64,000 nt of DNA from Flavobacteriia bacterium (GCA_947446925.1 CANFHU010000001.1:1-64000), one strand, 5' to 3'. Shown: positions 1 to 9,314, counted from the stretch's first letter. Made by a program: numbers and translations. The notes: generated by a model not told the origin, from the letters alone.

Positions 1-150
1 TTCTTTGTGAACAAAGTTGAAATCATAGTGCGCTTTGTGAAGATACCTTGGTGCACTTTGTGTTAAAATATGAAATCAATTAACACAGAGCCCTCAATGG
101 CACAGAGATTCACAAAGGTTAATTAATTTGTCACGGAGATACTTTGCTTT
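1..150 (+). repeat. left copies of a direct-repeat pair flanking the GxxExxY gene
   Basis: Two repeat modules lie here. Module A (1-66) recurs at 687-752 in the same orientation with about 61 of 66 bases identical. Module B (about 69-150) recurs more loosely at 609-690. Both are built from degenerate words such as CACAGAG, CACAAAG and CTTTGTG. The order is A-B, gene, B-A. No reading frame of note lies in 1-240. Confidence 0.85.
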
Positions 151-240
151 TTATGTTTAAAGATAATATTTCTTCAAAAAATTTAGGATGAAGTCATCCA
201 TTTGACTAATTTAAATAAGAAAATTTAAAAATACAAGATC

Positions 241-612
241 ATGGATGAAAATGAATTAGCACAAAAAGTCATCGGTTTAGCGCTTAAAGTTCATAAGACT
301 TTAGGCCCTGGATTATTAGAAAAAGTATATCAAGAATGTTTGTTCTATGAATTGAAAAAAGCAAACATTGAAGTAAAAAAAGAAGTTTCTATACCAATAA
401 AGTATAATGAATTAGTTATCGAAAGTGCTTATAGAATTGACCTTTTGGTTGAAAATAAATTAATTATTGAACTTAAATCAGTAGAAGAATTAAATGATTT
501 GCATTTTGCACAAACATTAACGTATTTAAAGTTAGCTAAACTGAAATTAGGACTTCTTTTAAATTTTAATGATGTATTATTAAAACAAGGAATTAGAAGA
601 GTTATAAATTGA
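241..612 (+). CDS. GxxExxY family protein (PD-(D/E)XK-like fold)
   Basis: A 123-residue protein with the family signature G24-LL-E27-KV-Y30, followed by a nuclease-like core: Asp67 in RIDLLV and the E77-L-K79 strand in LIIELKS, which match the D...ExK layout of PD-(D/E)XK enzymes. Length is typical for the family, whose biological role is not established. The ATG start directly precedes the conserved N-terminal helix. The gene stands alone and is framed on both sides by direct repeats (1-150 and 609-752), suggesting a mobile or duplicated cassette. Nuclease activity is inference from the motif only. Confidence 0.85.
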   Translation: MDENELAQKVIGLALKVHKTLGPGLLEKVYQECLFYELKKANIEVKKEVSIPIKYNELVIESAYRIDLLVENKLIIELKSVEELNDLHFAQTLTYLKLAKLKLGLLLNFNDVLLKQGIRRVIN

Positions 613-752
613 AAACAATAAACACATAGTCCACAATGGAACTGAGATACATAAAGATTAATTAATTTGTCACGGATACACTTTGTTTCTTTGTGAATAA
701 AGTTGATATCATTGTGAACTTTGTGAAGATACCTTGGTGCACTTTGTGTTAA
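609..752 (+). repeat. right copies of the direct-repeat pair flanking the GxxExxY gene
   Basis: Module B (609-690) and module A (687-752) repeat the sequences at 69-150 and 1-66. They fill the gap between the GxxExxY stop and the end of the convergent TonB receptor gene. Both are in the same orientation as the left copies. Confidence 0.85.
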
Positions 753-767
753 GTAACTAAAATTCAT

Positions 768-3362
768 TTACATTCGGAGGATCAGTTTCAGATTGAAACG
801 TCTTTGTGTTAAGTAGTTCGGAATAGCATACGTTTTACCTGTAACATCTTGCACCCACTGATGGGAAAGCACATTGTTAATTCCTAAAAGGTTAAAGACT
901 TCAAACGATAAAATAGCATCTGAAAAACCATGTTTAGTCTTGATTTTTAGTGCATGTGTTTTTTGTAATAAATCATACGAAAGTCCTAAATCCACCCGTG
1001 CATAGAATTTTTGACGTAATGTATCCTTGTAGCGTTGAAAATCTGGTGGACCATAGGGTAAACTTGATCCAAAATTAAATCCCATTTGGGCGGTTAACAT
1101 CTCGTAAGAAGTCATTTTATCTTGGAATAAAATCGCAAAGTTAATCCGTTGATCGGTAGGTCTCGGAATATATCCAGGATGATAGACAGTACTATCCACT
1201 TTCTTTTCATCTAATGTATATCCTGGTATAATCGTTTCTCCATTTTTATTGCGATACACCGTATATGCATCGTGTAAGAGATTCTCCATCGTTTTAAGGT
1301 ACCCTATTTTAAAAAAGGATTGTACTCCCTCAATAAATTCACCATGGATATTTACATCCGCACCATAGGCATAAGCGATAGCATCATTATTGGCATAATA
1401 TCTTGTTCGAACATTATCAATTTCATACGGGTTTACATTCCAGAAATATTTGTAATATGCTTCCATTGCAAATTTGAAAGGCGTCTTTCTATTCCACATG
1501 GAAAAATTAAAATCATAACCGGTAATGATGTGCGCAGATTTTTGAGAAACAACTTGCAAATTTAACTGACCATCGAGGGTTCTAAATTCTCTGTAAAACG
1601 GTGGTTGGTAATATAAACCAGCAGCCAAACGAACTTGCGCATTCCGACGCATCACTTTATTGTTGGAATAAAAATAGGTTCGAGGAAAGAAAATCAAGGA
1701 TACACGTGGAGTAACATACTGTTCTTGATTGACTTCCGTATAACCGAATCGAATACCTGAAGTTAATAAAAAACGACGTGTTGCAGCAGTTAAAGTATCT
1801 CTAGCAGTAAAATAGGTTTTCTTACCTACTGAATCTTTTATGAAATAAGTTGCTTTTACAGGAAAATTTATATTTGTCTTTCCCCATTCGAAACTATGTT
1901 GTAAAAATCCACTGATTCGTTGTGTTTGTAAGGCTAATTTACTTTTTAAAGCATAGGACAAATTAAAATCCGGATTTTTCGAGTTTGGTATCGTATATCC
2001 CGCAGAATCGACATTTTTCCATTCGCTCAAAACATCGTTGAAAACATCTTTTTGGTAATTTATCCCCCACAACAAACGTTGTTTATCTGTCCATTGATGT
2101 GTCCCATTATGATACACGTTTAGAATGGTTGCTTGCAAATTATTACGTGCATGGGTTAGGTAACTTCCTACACCAATAGAGGCTATGGAATCACCAAAGT
2201 TTTTCTTACCAGGATTTGTCTCTAATAAATTGATATAATATTGTCCTTGGACGTCAAAATACTCTTTTTCGTTGGTATGAAAAACACTTGCATAGAAATC
2301 TAAATTTGTTTTATCGGTGGGTTTATATTTTAATGCTGTCCCACCTGTCATAGTTTCAAACTTTGTTTGCTCCTGTCCATCAAAGTAAATCTTTAAACGA
2401 TATGCTTCATTGACTGTACCAAAATCGGTTTCTTGGGTTGTTGGTGCAAAACGGTAATTATTGGAAGAAAGGTGTCCCAAAGTACTCCAGGTAAGTTTTG
2501 GTGTAATGGCATAATTTAGAAGAAATTGCCCATCGTAAAAAACAGGATTATACGAACCTTGGGTTGGCAAAGCATTTAATAAATAACCATTTGCACGATA
2601 CCGCGCTCCAACCAAATAATTGAATTTAGCATTGACTTTTTGTGCTACATGGGATTCAATACCCATAAGTGACATCATTACCGAAGCATTGGTGGAATCT
2701 GGTGTTATGTATGTTATGTCTAAGACTGAACTTAACTTATCACCATATTTTGCATCAAACCCTCCACCACTAAATCGGATATCCTTCACCAAGGAGGAGT
2801 ATAAAAAACTTAATCCTTCTTGTTGCCCAGAGCGCGTTAAAAAAGGTCGATTGATTAAAAATCCATTTACATACACTAAATTTTCATCATAACTTCCGCC
2901 ACGCACATTGTAATTAGAGGTCAACTCATTGTTAGAACTCGCAGCAGTAGAATATATTAAGGTTCTTTCTACCGAATTAGAAGCAATTTTCTGCAAATCT
3001 AAAGAAGGTAATTTGAAGATATTATTATCCCCTTTATCCGTTTTAAGAAAGACGGAACTCATTACTGTGATTGGAAATTTTATTTTTCCTACGTATGTAC
3101 GTTGATTCGGTGAAACAAAAACGGATTTAGCAATTTCTATTGAATCATAAGAAAAAAGTATCTTTATTTCTTTGTCGACTGGGGCAGAAAATTCAAAATG
3201 ACCTAAGGAATCTGTGTAAAAATATTGGTTGTTATATCGGACTTTTACATTTTCCAAGGCCTTGTCTCTTTTTTCAACACACGTACCCTCCACGATTCCA
3301 TTAACTTGCGCAGCGATGGAAAAGGAAAAAAAGATGCATAGAGAAAAAAAGAAAAAACGCAT
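768..3362 (-). CDS. TonB-dependent receptor with carboxypeptidase-regulatory-like N-terminus
   Basis: An 864-residue outer-membrane receptor. Residues 1-19 form a signal peptide ending AAQ. A carboxypeptidase-regulatory-like beta sandwich (about 22-100) follows, then a plug domain (about 115-225) containing NYNVRGGSYDENLVYVNG. The rest is a long aromatic-rich beta barrel ending in RRFNLKLILRM, with a C-terminal aromatic/hydrophobic strand as expected. It would import an unknown ligand using TonB energy. It lies 39 bp downstream of bshC on the same strand and could be co-transcribed. No SusD-like or DUF4249 partner is adjacent, so the substrate cannot be named. Confidence 0.92.
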   Translation of the reverse strand: MRFFFFSLCIFFSFSIAAQVNGIVEGTCVEKRDKALENVKVRYNNQYFYTDSLGHFEFSAPVDKEIKILFSYDSIEIAKSVFVSPNQRTYVGKIKFPITVMSSVFLKTDKGDNNIFKLPSLDLQKIASNSVERTLIYSTAASSNNELTSNYNVRGGSYDENLVYVNGFLINRPFLTRSGQQEGLSFLYSSLVKDIRFSGGGFDAKYGDKLSSVLDITYITPDSTNASVMMSLMGIESHVAQKVNAKFNYLVGARYRANGYLLNALPTQGSYNPVFYDGQFLLNYAITPKLTWSTLGHLSSNNYRFAPTTQETDFGTVNEAYRLKIYFDGQEQTKFETMTGGTALKYKPTDKTNLDFYASVFHTNEKEYFDVQGQYYINLLETNPGKKNFGDSIASIGVGSYLTHARNNLQATILNVYHNGTHQWTDKQRLLWGINYQKDVFNDVLSEWKNVDSAGYTIPNSKNPDFNLSYALKSKLALQTQRISGFLQHSFEWGKTNINFPVKATYFIKDSVGKKTYFTARDTLTAATRRFLLTSGIRFGYTEVNQEQYVTPRVSLIFFPRTYFYSNNKVMRRNAQVRLAAGLYYQPPFYREFRTLDGQLNLQVVSQKSAHIITGYDFNFSMWNRKTPFKFAMEAYYKYFWNVNPYEIDNVRTRYYANNDAIAYAYGADVNIHGEFIEGVQSFFKIGYLKTMENLLHDAYTVYRNKNGETIIPGYTLDEKKVDSTVYHPGYIPRPTDQRINFAILFQDKMTSYEMLTAQMGFNFGSSLPYGPPDFQRYKDTLRQKFYARVDLGLSYDLLQKTHALKIKTKHGFSDAILSFEVFNLLGINNVLSHQWVQDVTGKTYAIPNYLTQRRFNLKLILRM

Positions 3363-3401
3363 AAGTAAAGGAGAACGTGAAAATCGTGGTTTTCGTATAT
3401 T

Positions 3402-4955
3402 TTAGTCTAAAAGTAACACAATCAAATCATTTTCAAAGGGATCCATAACACTTTTGAGTAGTTGTATTTTGGATTGGATAGCACCATCTTTACAAAAACT
3501 TAAAAAACTTTCGGTACGTTCTTGCAATGCATTATTTGGTAACATCTTGCCTTTTAAATCTTCCAATTGCTTCATTGCTAGATCTAATTGACTTTTTCGT
3601 TGTTTTATAAATTTCGCTTTTATTCCCTCGATTTGTTTGGATAATTTTGCAGACTCTGCATCCACATATCTTTCCATGTTCTGATCAAAAAGCGTGGCGT
3701 GATTATGTAATACTTTTTGCAATTCTTCAATTGCTAGATCTACCTGTGTGAAGTTTATTTCATCTCCCGAATTTACTTGAATGTATTGTCGTTGTAAATC
3801 TATCAAAGGTTTAAAAATCGCTTCCCAATTAAAACCTAATTTCTCCCATTTTTTCATGGTAGACGCATCCAAAATTTGGACAGAATTACGAACACTTAAC
3901 AAAGGAAATTCTAACCCAATTGTTTCAAAAATTCCTTTTTGTTGGATCCAATAACTAATTTCTCCGCCTCCACCTACGTATGCTAAATTTGGAAGAATCG
4001 TCTCTTGAAATGCTGGTCTTAAAAGTACATTTGGAGAGAAATGATCTGGATTTTCTTGCATCTCTTTTAATACTTCTGGATTATTTACTTCCAACAAGCG
4101 TTCTCTTTTACCTTCCGATAATCGAAACAAATTGATTGGCCGTGCGAATGCTTGTGGCGAAAAACCTAATTGTTCAATGGTTTGATTTGCTGTATGAACG
4201 CATTGCTCTACAAAAGGTATTTGTGCTTCTCGCTGCATCGTTTCTACAAACAATGCTTTTAAACCTGGCACATTTGGTTCCAAAACAATGACCCCCTCAT
4301 TTTCAAATAAGGCATGGTAGAATTGTTGTGTAGCATCTGCAACATTTTTTCCAGTATATTTTTGAAGCAATTGGTGAACTTCACTTTCTGGATTGTTTTG
4401 AAAAAACGCTGCTATTTCAGCCTTCATTTCTTCCCAGTGATGTAAATTGTACTTGCCAACTGCACCACCTTGATTTTCATTCCAACTAATTTTTTTACCA
4501 AAAATTGTTGTGTGGTTCACTTCATCAATATCATGATCTTCAGTTGCCAGCCAAAACACTGGAACAAAATCAAAATTAGTGTACGTCTTTTTTAATTCTT
4601 CTGCTAAACGGATAGAATGAATGATTTTGTAAATCACGTAGGCAGGACCAGTTCCAATATTTAATTGATGACCAGTTGTGATTGTAAATGTATCTTCACT
4701 TTCTAATTTTTGAATATTTTTAAAAACTGGAGACTCATCGGATAGGTTTGGGAATTGTTTTATTAATTCATGCACCAAAACTTGTCGATTATGTATGGAA
4801 TAATTTGCTTTTTTTCTTGCGATTTGCGCTCCTAAATTCTCCAACGAAAAAGGTGCTGTAAGCAAACTTGTTAATTGCTCTTGTTGATAAATTAAAGTTG
4901 AAGCTAATCGAGAAAATTGGTGTGTTTTTTCGCGATGTATGGTATGTTTTTGCAT
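3402..4955 (-). CDS. bshC: bacillithiol biosynthesis cysteine-adding enzyme BshC
   Basis: A 517-residue protein matching BshC, which adds cysteine to GlcN-malate in the last step of bacillithiol synthesis. Visible features are the N-terminal [20 protein letters not shown] segment (a nucleotide-fold loop with GHQ), [14 protein letters not shown], the [13 protein letters not shown] stretch and a C-terminal coiled coil. An upstream in-frame ATG would add 15 residues overlapping the divergent promoter region. I prefer the ATG at 4953-4955 because a perfect TAnnTTTG box sits 4 bp in front of it. That geometry would make the transcript leaderless. It is divergent from the cyclophilin gene. Confidence 0.95.
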   Translation of the reverse strand: MQKHTIHREKTHQFSRLASTLIYQQEQLTSLLTAPFSLENLGAQIARKKANYSIHNRQVLVHELIKQFPNLSDESPVFKNIQKLESEDTFTITTGHQLNIGTGPAYVIYKIIHSIRLAEELKKTYTNFDFVPVFWLATEDHDIDEVNHTTIFGKKISWNENQGGAVGKYNLHHWEEMKAEIAAFFQNNPESEVHQLLQKYTGKNVADATQQFYHALFENEGVIVLEPNVPGLKALFVETMQREAQIPFVEQCVHTANQTIEQLGFSPQAFARPINLFRLSEGKRERLLEVNNPEVLKEMQENPDHFSPNVLLRPAFQETILPNLAYVGGGGEISYWIQQKGIFETIGLEFPLLSVRNSVQILDASTMKKWEKLGFNWEAIFKPLIDLQRQYIQVNSGDEINFTQVDLAIEELQKVLHNHATLFDQNMERYVDAESAKLSKQIEGIKAKFIKQRKSQLDLAMKQLEDLKGKMLPNNALQERTESFLSFCKDGAIQSKIQLLKSVMDPFENDLIVLLLD

Positions 4956-4959
4956 AGAA

Positions 4960-4967
4960 CAAATGTA
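4960..4967 (-). promoter_or_regulatory. predicted -7 promoter box for bshC
   Basis: The minus strand reads TACATTTG, a perfect match to the Bacteroidota TAnnTTTG box, 4 bp before the bshC ATG. Transcription would then begin at or next to the start codon. No good -33 TTG is seen. Confidence 0.5.
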
Positions 4968-4984
4968 CAGAAAATTAAAAAACG

Positions 4985-4992
4985 TAACTTTG
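4985..4992 (+). promoter_or_regulatory. predicted -7 promoter box for the cyclophilin gene
   Basis: TAACTTTG matches TAnnTTTG and lies 17 bp before the cyclophilin ATG at 5010. It shares the 54-bp divergent region with the bshC promoter. Confidence 0.5.
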
Positions 4993-5009
4993 CAATTCAA
5001 AATATTACT

Positions 5010-5444
5010 ATGGAAGCAATAATAAAAACAGTAAAAGGAGATATGAAAGTATCTTTTTATGAAAATGACGCACCAAAAACGGTTGCCAACTTTGTAAAAT
5101 TAGCAAAAGAAGGTTTTTACGACGGATTAACTTTTCACCGTGTGATTCCTGATTTCGTTATTCAAGGAGGTTGTCCTAAAGGAACTGGTGTTGGTGGACC
5201 TGGATATAAAATTGATTGTGAGTTAACAGGTGATAATCAATACCATGATCGTGGAGTATTATCCATGGCACACGCTGGTAGAAATACAGGAGGATCTCAA
5301 TTTTTTGTTTGTCATAGTAGAAGACAAACTTCTCATTTAGACAGAAATCATACATGTTTTGGAAAAGTATATGAAGGTTTGGAGGTAATAGACCAAATAA
5401 AAGAAGGAGATAAAATAAATGCTATCGAAATTATTGAAAAATAA
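5010..5444 (+). CDS. peptidyl-prolyl cis-trans isomerase, cyclophilin type
   Basis: A 144-residue single-domain cyclophilin that catalyses proline isomerisation during protein folding. The catalytic signature [13 protein letters not shown] (Arg in FHR) and GGSQFFV are intact, and the C-terminus [14 protein letters not shown] is typical. There is no signal peptide, so it should be cytoplasmic. The start chosen is the ATG at 5010 in front of MEAIIKT. The longer frame beginning with TTG at 4917 would run across bshC and lacks family similarity. A strong terminator follows at 5469-5503. Confidence 0.95.
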   Translation: MEAIIKTVKGDMKVSFYENDAPKTVANFVKLAKEGFYDGLTFHRVIPDFVIQGGCPKGTGVGGPGYKIDCELTGDNQYHDRGVLSMAHAGRNTGGSQFFVCHSRRQTSHLDRNHTCFGKVYEGLEVIDQIKEGDKINAIEIIEK

Positions 5445-5468
5445 TTTTAAATCGTAGCGATACGAATT

Positions 5469-5503
5469 AAAGGTTGTTCTAATACATAGGACAACCTTTT
5501 TTT
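5469..5503 (+). terminator. rho-independent terminator after the cyclophilin gene
   Basis: The stem AAAGGTTGT / ACAACCTTT with a 13-nt loop is followed by a run of T, 24 bp past the stop codon. Confidence 0.85.
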
Positions 5504-5590
5504 ATGCATTATATCGCATACTTTATGGTAAATTCATTGGATAACAAAAAAAAAAAACACAACTTTGTGACCAAATATTTCTTGCTCCAA

Positions 5591-5977
5591 ATGAAAGTAA
5601 GCATACTTTTTATATTTTTTGTAGTTCTTGCGCCTGTTTTCTCTAGTAAAGCAAGCGATTTCATGGATACGTTGAGTTACAATTATTTTACTCCAAATGG
5701 TGATTCTATTAATGATTCTTATTTTATAGAAAATTTAGATAGTTACCGCGACAACAAATTTTCTGTTTTTAATCGTTGGGGGGATTTAGTTTTTTATGCT
5801 TCGCCATATTCTAATAATCCAAATGATGGGGAGAACAAAACATTTGTAGGATTATGCAATCAATCCCTTTGCATTTTCGGGAAAGAGTTACCAGAAGGTG
5901 CTTATTTCTATCAATTTGAATATAAATTTGAGGACAAGCCAACCTATATTAATGGAAAAATAATTTTGAAACGATGA
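5591..5977 (+). CDS. minimal T9SS type B sorting-domain protein (gliding motility-associated C-terminal domain)
   Basis: A 128-residue exported protein: signal peptide about 1-22, roughly nine linker residues, then a type B (CHU_C/gliding-associated) C-terminal domain filling residues 32-128. Signatures are YFTPNGDSIND, FSVFNRWGDLVF, LPEGAYFYQF and the terminal NGKIILKR. Almost no cargo precedes the sorting domain, which is unusual because such domains normally end long adhesins. Two cysteines (C89, C94) sit where the family usually has a W-x-G turn. The stop overlaps the start of the porP/sprF gene by 4 bp, the classic type B cargo/SprF arrangement. The ATG at 5591 is chosen because it begins the signal peptide. 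Confidence 0.88.
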   Translation: MKVSILFIFFVVLAPVFSSKASDFMDTLSYNYFTPNGDSINDSYFIENLDSYRDNKFSVFNRWGDLVFYASPYSNNPNDGENKTFVGLCNQSLCIFGKELPEGAYFYQFEYKFEDKPTYINGKIILKR

Positions 5978-7002
5978 GGTTTTTTAGTGTCGTATTTTTT
6001 CTATTCTTGAGTTTGATAGGTTTTTCTCAAACCCGTCAGTTCTATAATCAATATATGTTAAATCCAGGATTTTTGAATCCTGCAAATATGGATGTATTTA
6101 CGAAATATGGTACGGTATTCCTGTCTCATTACGATTATACGAGTCAAGACAATTCAGCAACAAATTTTGCTGTAGTTTCGCATTACAATTACCGTCCACA
6201 TTTAGGATTTTCTGGTTTTGCCGTAAATGATAACTTTAGTGGGTACAATCAAATGGAAGTTGCTGGGAATGTGGCTTACAAACATTTTACTCGTAGTAAT
6301 GGTGGGATGTCTTTTTCCTACGGATTACGTTTAGGATTTACACAAAACACATTGAATGCAACTAATTTATATTACAAACAATTAGACGATCCTACACTAA
6401 CACAACCTGGAATTAATAAATTTGGGCTGAATTTAGGTTTTGGATTTGCCATGGTAACGCCAGATTTTGATTTAAACGTTAGTCTTCCAGGACTAATGGG
6501 TAACAGACTTCCAACGTCTGCAATCGATACTAGAAAACACAGTATTTTAGATTTAAGAAGTAATAATTTATTTATTTCTACTGGCTATAAATTTAGATGG
6601 GATAATGGATTCTATGTATTTTACCCAACTTTATCGTTACGTAGTATTGTTGGTGCACCATTGAATGTGAGTGCAGATATGAACTTTTTATTAAACCAAT
6701 TAATCTGGTTAGGCGCTGGTTATAGAACTGATAATACGATTGTAGCAAGTGCAGGTGTATTTTTAGATTTAGGTTGGAGATTTGTGTATACTTATAATAA
6801 TGCTGCACTTACGAAGCACTTTAATACTGGATCAAACCATGAGTTGTCTATCGGTTATGCACGAACAATTCCTGAGAATCCATTTTCGTATCGTAAATTC
6901 ACGAAAAGTAATGGAGAAACTAAAAAGAAGAAAACTATTAAAATTAACCTTCCTAAAATTAAGATATTCAAGAAAATGAAGGGAAGATTGAAATATGATT
7001 AA
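5974..7002 (+). CDS. type IX secretion system outer-membrane protein, PorP/SprF family
   Basis: A 342-residue PorP/SprF protein. A signal peptide (1-18, ending GFSQ) is followed by the family opener TRQFYNQYMLNPGFLNPA and a beta barrel rich in alternating aromatics. The C-terminus is a basic tail (SNGETKKKKTIKI...). SprF-type proteins help secrete or anchor T9SS cargo with type B domains. Translational coupling (ATGA overlap) to the tiny type B domain protein supports a dedicated pair. The basic tail after the last strand is longer than I would expect and may face the periplasm. Confidence 0.93.
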   Translation: MRFFSVVFFLFLSLIGFSQTRQFYNQYMLNPGFLNPANMDVFTKYGTVFLSHYDYTSQDNSATNFAVVSHYNYRPHLGFSGFAVNDNFSGYNQMEVAGNVAYKHFTRSNGGMSFSYGLRLGFTQNTLNATNLYYKQLDDPTLTQPGINKFGLNLGFGFAMVTPDFDLNVSLPGLMGNRLPTSAIDTRKHSILDLRSNNLFISTGYKFRWDNGFYVFYPTLSLRSIVGAPLNVSADMNFLLNQLIWLGAGYRTDNTIVASAGVFLDLGWRFVYTYNNAALTKHFNTGSNHELSIGYARTIPENPFSYRKFTKSNGETKKKKTIKINLPKIKIFKKMKGRLKYD

Positions 7003-7019
7003 GCAATAAAATAGTACAT

Positions 7020-7058
7020 TAAAAATAGGGGCAAAATTATTTGTCCCTATTTTTTTTA
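7020..7058. terminator. bidirectional terminator between porP/sprF and the EamA gene
   Basis: Stem AAAAATAGGGGCAAA / TTTGTCCCTATTTTT with a short AT loop, with T-runs on both strands. It overlaps the last codons of the convergent EamA gene. Confidence 0.8.
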
Positions 7059-7966
7059 CCATAATATGCTGTAATCCAAACTCCCGTAAAAATCATTACC
7101 ATATACCCTATTTTCTCCAAAGTGATTGTATTGGTGTAATCATCTGCTATGCCTACTAATGAAAAAAGATATGCAAAACCCATAACTAAAACAGGTTGGG
7201 TGTATATATAAGCACTAGCAATCGACGGGCCTACATACTTAAGTCCATACATGGTCAATAAATAGGTAAAAAAAGTAACGCCAATAACGATGTATGTGAT
7301 TTTAGCCCAGATAATAGGATGTATAGCACTAAAGTCAATTTGCACGATATCGATGTATGTTGGGGGATAAATTAACATATAAAAAAATCCAAAAGTAAAT
7401 ACATAAGTAATCACGGTAAACGGACTATATCGTTGCATTAAAGGTTTTGCAATTACTAAATAAACGGCATAACTAGCTGCGTTTATAAACAAAAACAAAT
7501 CTCCTAATGTTGAATCCCCTTTCCCTGTATTTCCTGCTAAGGACAATAAAATAGCACCTGTTGCACCTAATACAATACCCGTGACTTTCGTTGCAGTAAT
7601 TTTTTCCTTTAAAAGAAAATAAGCGATGATGGTTACTAATATAGGATTAGTAGTCATGATAATTCCCGAATTTATCGAAGAAGATAAACTCAAGCCATGA
7701 AAGAAAAAGAGTTGATTGATGGTAACACCAAACAAAGCGCATAACATAAATAGCCCTATGTCTTTGCGTTGTATACGTTCTTTTGGCAGAAATGCTTTAA
7801 TCAACCAAAAAAGCAACGTAGCACCTAAAATTCGAAAGAAAATAAAAGTGGTAGGCGTTAAAAAAGCTGGCATAACCCCTTTTGCAAGGATATGACCAGC
7901 TCCGTATAACATATTTACTAATAATAAGGCAAGATGCGCCCTCCAAATAGAATGTTTCAATGGCAT
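7037..7966 (-). CDS. EamA/DMT-family transporter
   Basis: A 309-residue integral membrane protein with about ten hydrophobic helices in two EamA repeats (about 10-140 and 155-300), as in drug/metabolite exporters. Motifs include FIFFRILGATLLFWLIKAF in the first repeat and GPSIASAYIYTQPVLVMGFAY in the second. The substrate cannot be told from sequence. Its ATG overlaps the YceI stop by one base (TAATG on the minus strand), so it is very likely translated from the YceI/b561 transcript. It converges with porP/sprF. Confidence 0.92.
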   Translation of the reverse strand: MPLKHSIWRAHLALLLVNMLYGAGHILAKGVMPAFLTPTTFIFFRILGATLLFWLIKAFLPKERIQRKDIGLFMLCALFGVTINQLFFFHGLSLSSSINSGIIMTTNPILVTIIAYFLLKEKITATKVTGIVLGATGAILLSLAGNTGKGDSTLGDLFLFINAASYAVYLVIAKPLMQRYSPFTVITYVFTFGFFYMLIYPPTYIDIVQIDFSAIHPIIWAKITYIVIGVTFFTYLLTMYGLKYVGPSIASAYIYTQPVLVMGFAYLFSLVGIADDYTNTITLEKIGYMVMIFTGVWITAYYGKKNRDK

Positions 7967-8511
7967 TAAATATCAAAAACAGTTTTAAAATCCATTACCA
8001 AATTATCATCTACAGATACACCCACCATGGATGGTTTTTCTACTTTGAATTTATCCAAACTCACATTAAAAGAACCAGATAACGTGATTTTTTTGTCCGA
8101 TGCTATTTGTTTGGCTTTGATAGTTATATCTTTTTTGATACCATGGAACGTTAATTCACCTACGATGGTAACATCTCCAGCTTCTTCTTTAATTGCTTTA
8201 CTTACAAAAGTTACTTTTGGGTATTTAGTACCTTCTAATACTTCTAAGGCATGAGAATCACGACTAGAGTTTTGAGAATCAAAGGAAGCTACAGCTGCTG
8301 CTACAACCAGTTTCGTTATTTGTTTAGTTGTATTGTCATAATACCCACCACAAATAAAATCTTTGGTGGTTCCAATGGATTTATGCGCTGGATGATCTAG
8401 CGTGTAACGAATAAAAGAATCCGTTTTGTTAAGTGTTAATTTAACACTATCGAAGGAACACAACACAAAAGTTAGTCCAAGAAAAAGAGAATAAATGATT
8501 GATTTTTTCAT
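7966..8511 (-). CDS. YceI family protein
   Basis: A 181-residue exported protein with an N-terminal signal sequence (about 1-19) and a YceI lipocalin-like barrel. Conserved pieces are SFIRYTLDHPAHKSIG, ASFDSQNSSRDSHALEVL, YPKVTFVSKAI and GELTFHGIKKDITI. Family members bind polyisoprenoid or amphiphilic lipids in the periplasm, and E. coli yceI neighbours a cytochrome b561 gene (yceJ). The same pairing appears here: the cytochrome b561-like gene lies 25 bp upstream on the same strand. A role in quinone/isoprenoid handling for that membrane protein is inference. Confidence 0.92.
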   Translation of the reverse strand: MKKSIIYSLFLGLTFVLCSFDSVKLTLNKTDSFIRYTLDHPAHKSIGTTKDFICGGYYDNTTKQITKLVVAAAVASFDSQNSSRDSHALEVLEGTKYPKVTFVSKAIKEEAGDVTIVGELTFHGIKKDITIKAKQIASDKKITLSGSFNVSLDKFKVEKPSMVGVSVDDNLVMDFKTVFDI

Positions 8512-8536
8512 GCGAATTTAAATTTATTGGTTAAGA

Positions 8537-9241
8537 TTAAAATTTCATTACAATTACCGCGCCTGCAAATAAAGCAGTAGTTATGTAACCAGATACTTGG
8601 TGAAAGTTACGTAATTTATCACTAGCGTCATTTTTAAGACTAACACTACCATACATCAATTGACCTGCAATTGGTGTAAGTACCATTCCAGAAAAATGTA
8701 AATATGCAAGGGTACGATGCGCTTTCATATTACTCCATCCTTTATTTTTACGAATTATGACTGGAGGTGGAGCTAACAATTGTAATAACGCTGTTGCTCC
8801 ATAAGCTACCATTGTGGTTGTAATTGCAGTTTTATGAAGTGATTTAACAAATTCTTGTGTATCTCCATTTCTAGTATTAATCATTATCTGACCCGTAATA
8901 CACGATCCAACCATTCCGCCTAAAGCAACAAATCCTAGTGCTTGATGTGTTTGAAGCATTCGTCTACGTACAATTAATTCGCGTTCCCGTTTTTCTGTAG
9001 TTAACTCAAAATAGTTAAACTTACGCATTGCACCTTTTTCACCCCATAAGGAACGGCGAATAAGTCCCATTCCCTCTGGTAATAAACTTTGTTGGATATC
9101 ATTTGCGCCTAATTCTTGCAGTAATAGATAATCCTCCGAAATTTTTGTTGTGTCTTGGATTGATTTTGTAGAATCCGTTTGGGCATTTATATGTTGTAAA
9201 AATAGCAAACATAAAACGCTTAAAAAAAGTAGTTTTTTCAT
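8537..9241 (-). CDS. cytochrome b561-like four-helix membrane protein
   Basis: A 234-residue protein with a signal peptide (1-20), a soluble segment (about 21-95) and four predicted helices (about 99-120, 137-158, 182-199, 213-232). Histidines stand at the start of every helix: H99, H136, H175/H182 and H213. Because helices alternate direction, H99 with H175/H182 and H136 with H213 would meet at opposite faces, the two-heme layout of cytochrome b561. It should pass electrons across or within a membrane. It precedes yceI by 25 bp. A near-consensus promoter (TACTTTTA, minus strand, 9253-9260) sits just upstream. Heme binding is predicted, not shown. Confidence 0.8.
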   Translation of the reverse strand: MKKLLFLSVLCLLFLQHINAQTDSTKSIQDTTKISEDYLLLQELGANDIQQSLLPEGMGLIRRSLWGEKGAMRKFNYFELTTEKRERELIVRRRMLQTHQALGFVALGGMVGSCITGQIMINTRNGDTQEFVKSLHKTAITTTMVAYGATALLQLLAPPPVIIRKNKGWSNMKAHRTLAYLHFSGMVLTPIAGQLMYGSVSLKNDASDKLRNFHQVSGYITTALFAGAVIVMKF

Positions 9242-9314
9242 TCTTTTTTAGTTAAAAGTAGTTTAATATTCAATAAAAAAGTCTCTTTTTAAATTGGATA
9301 AAAAAATATATTTT

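Noticed and set aside
429-767. Minus-strand frame of 112 codons opposite GxxExxY and its right repeat
   Set aside because: Covers the direct-repeat DNA and the antisense of a good gene; no recognisable domain.
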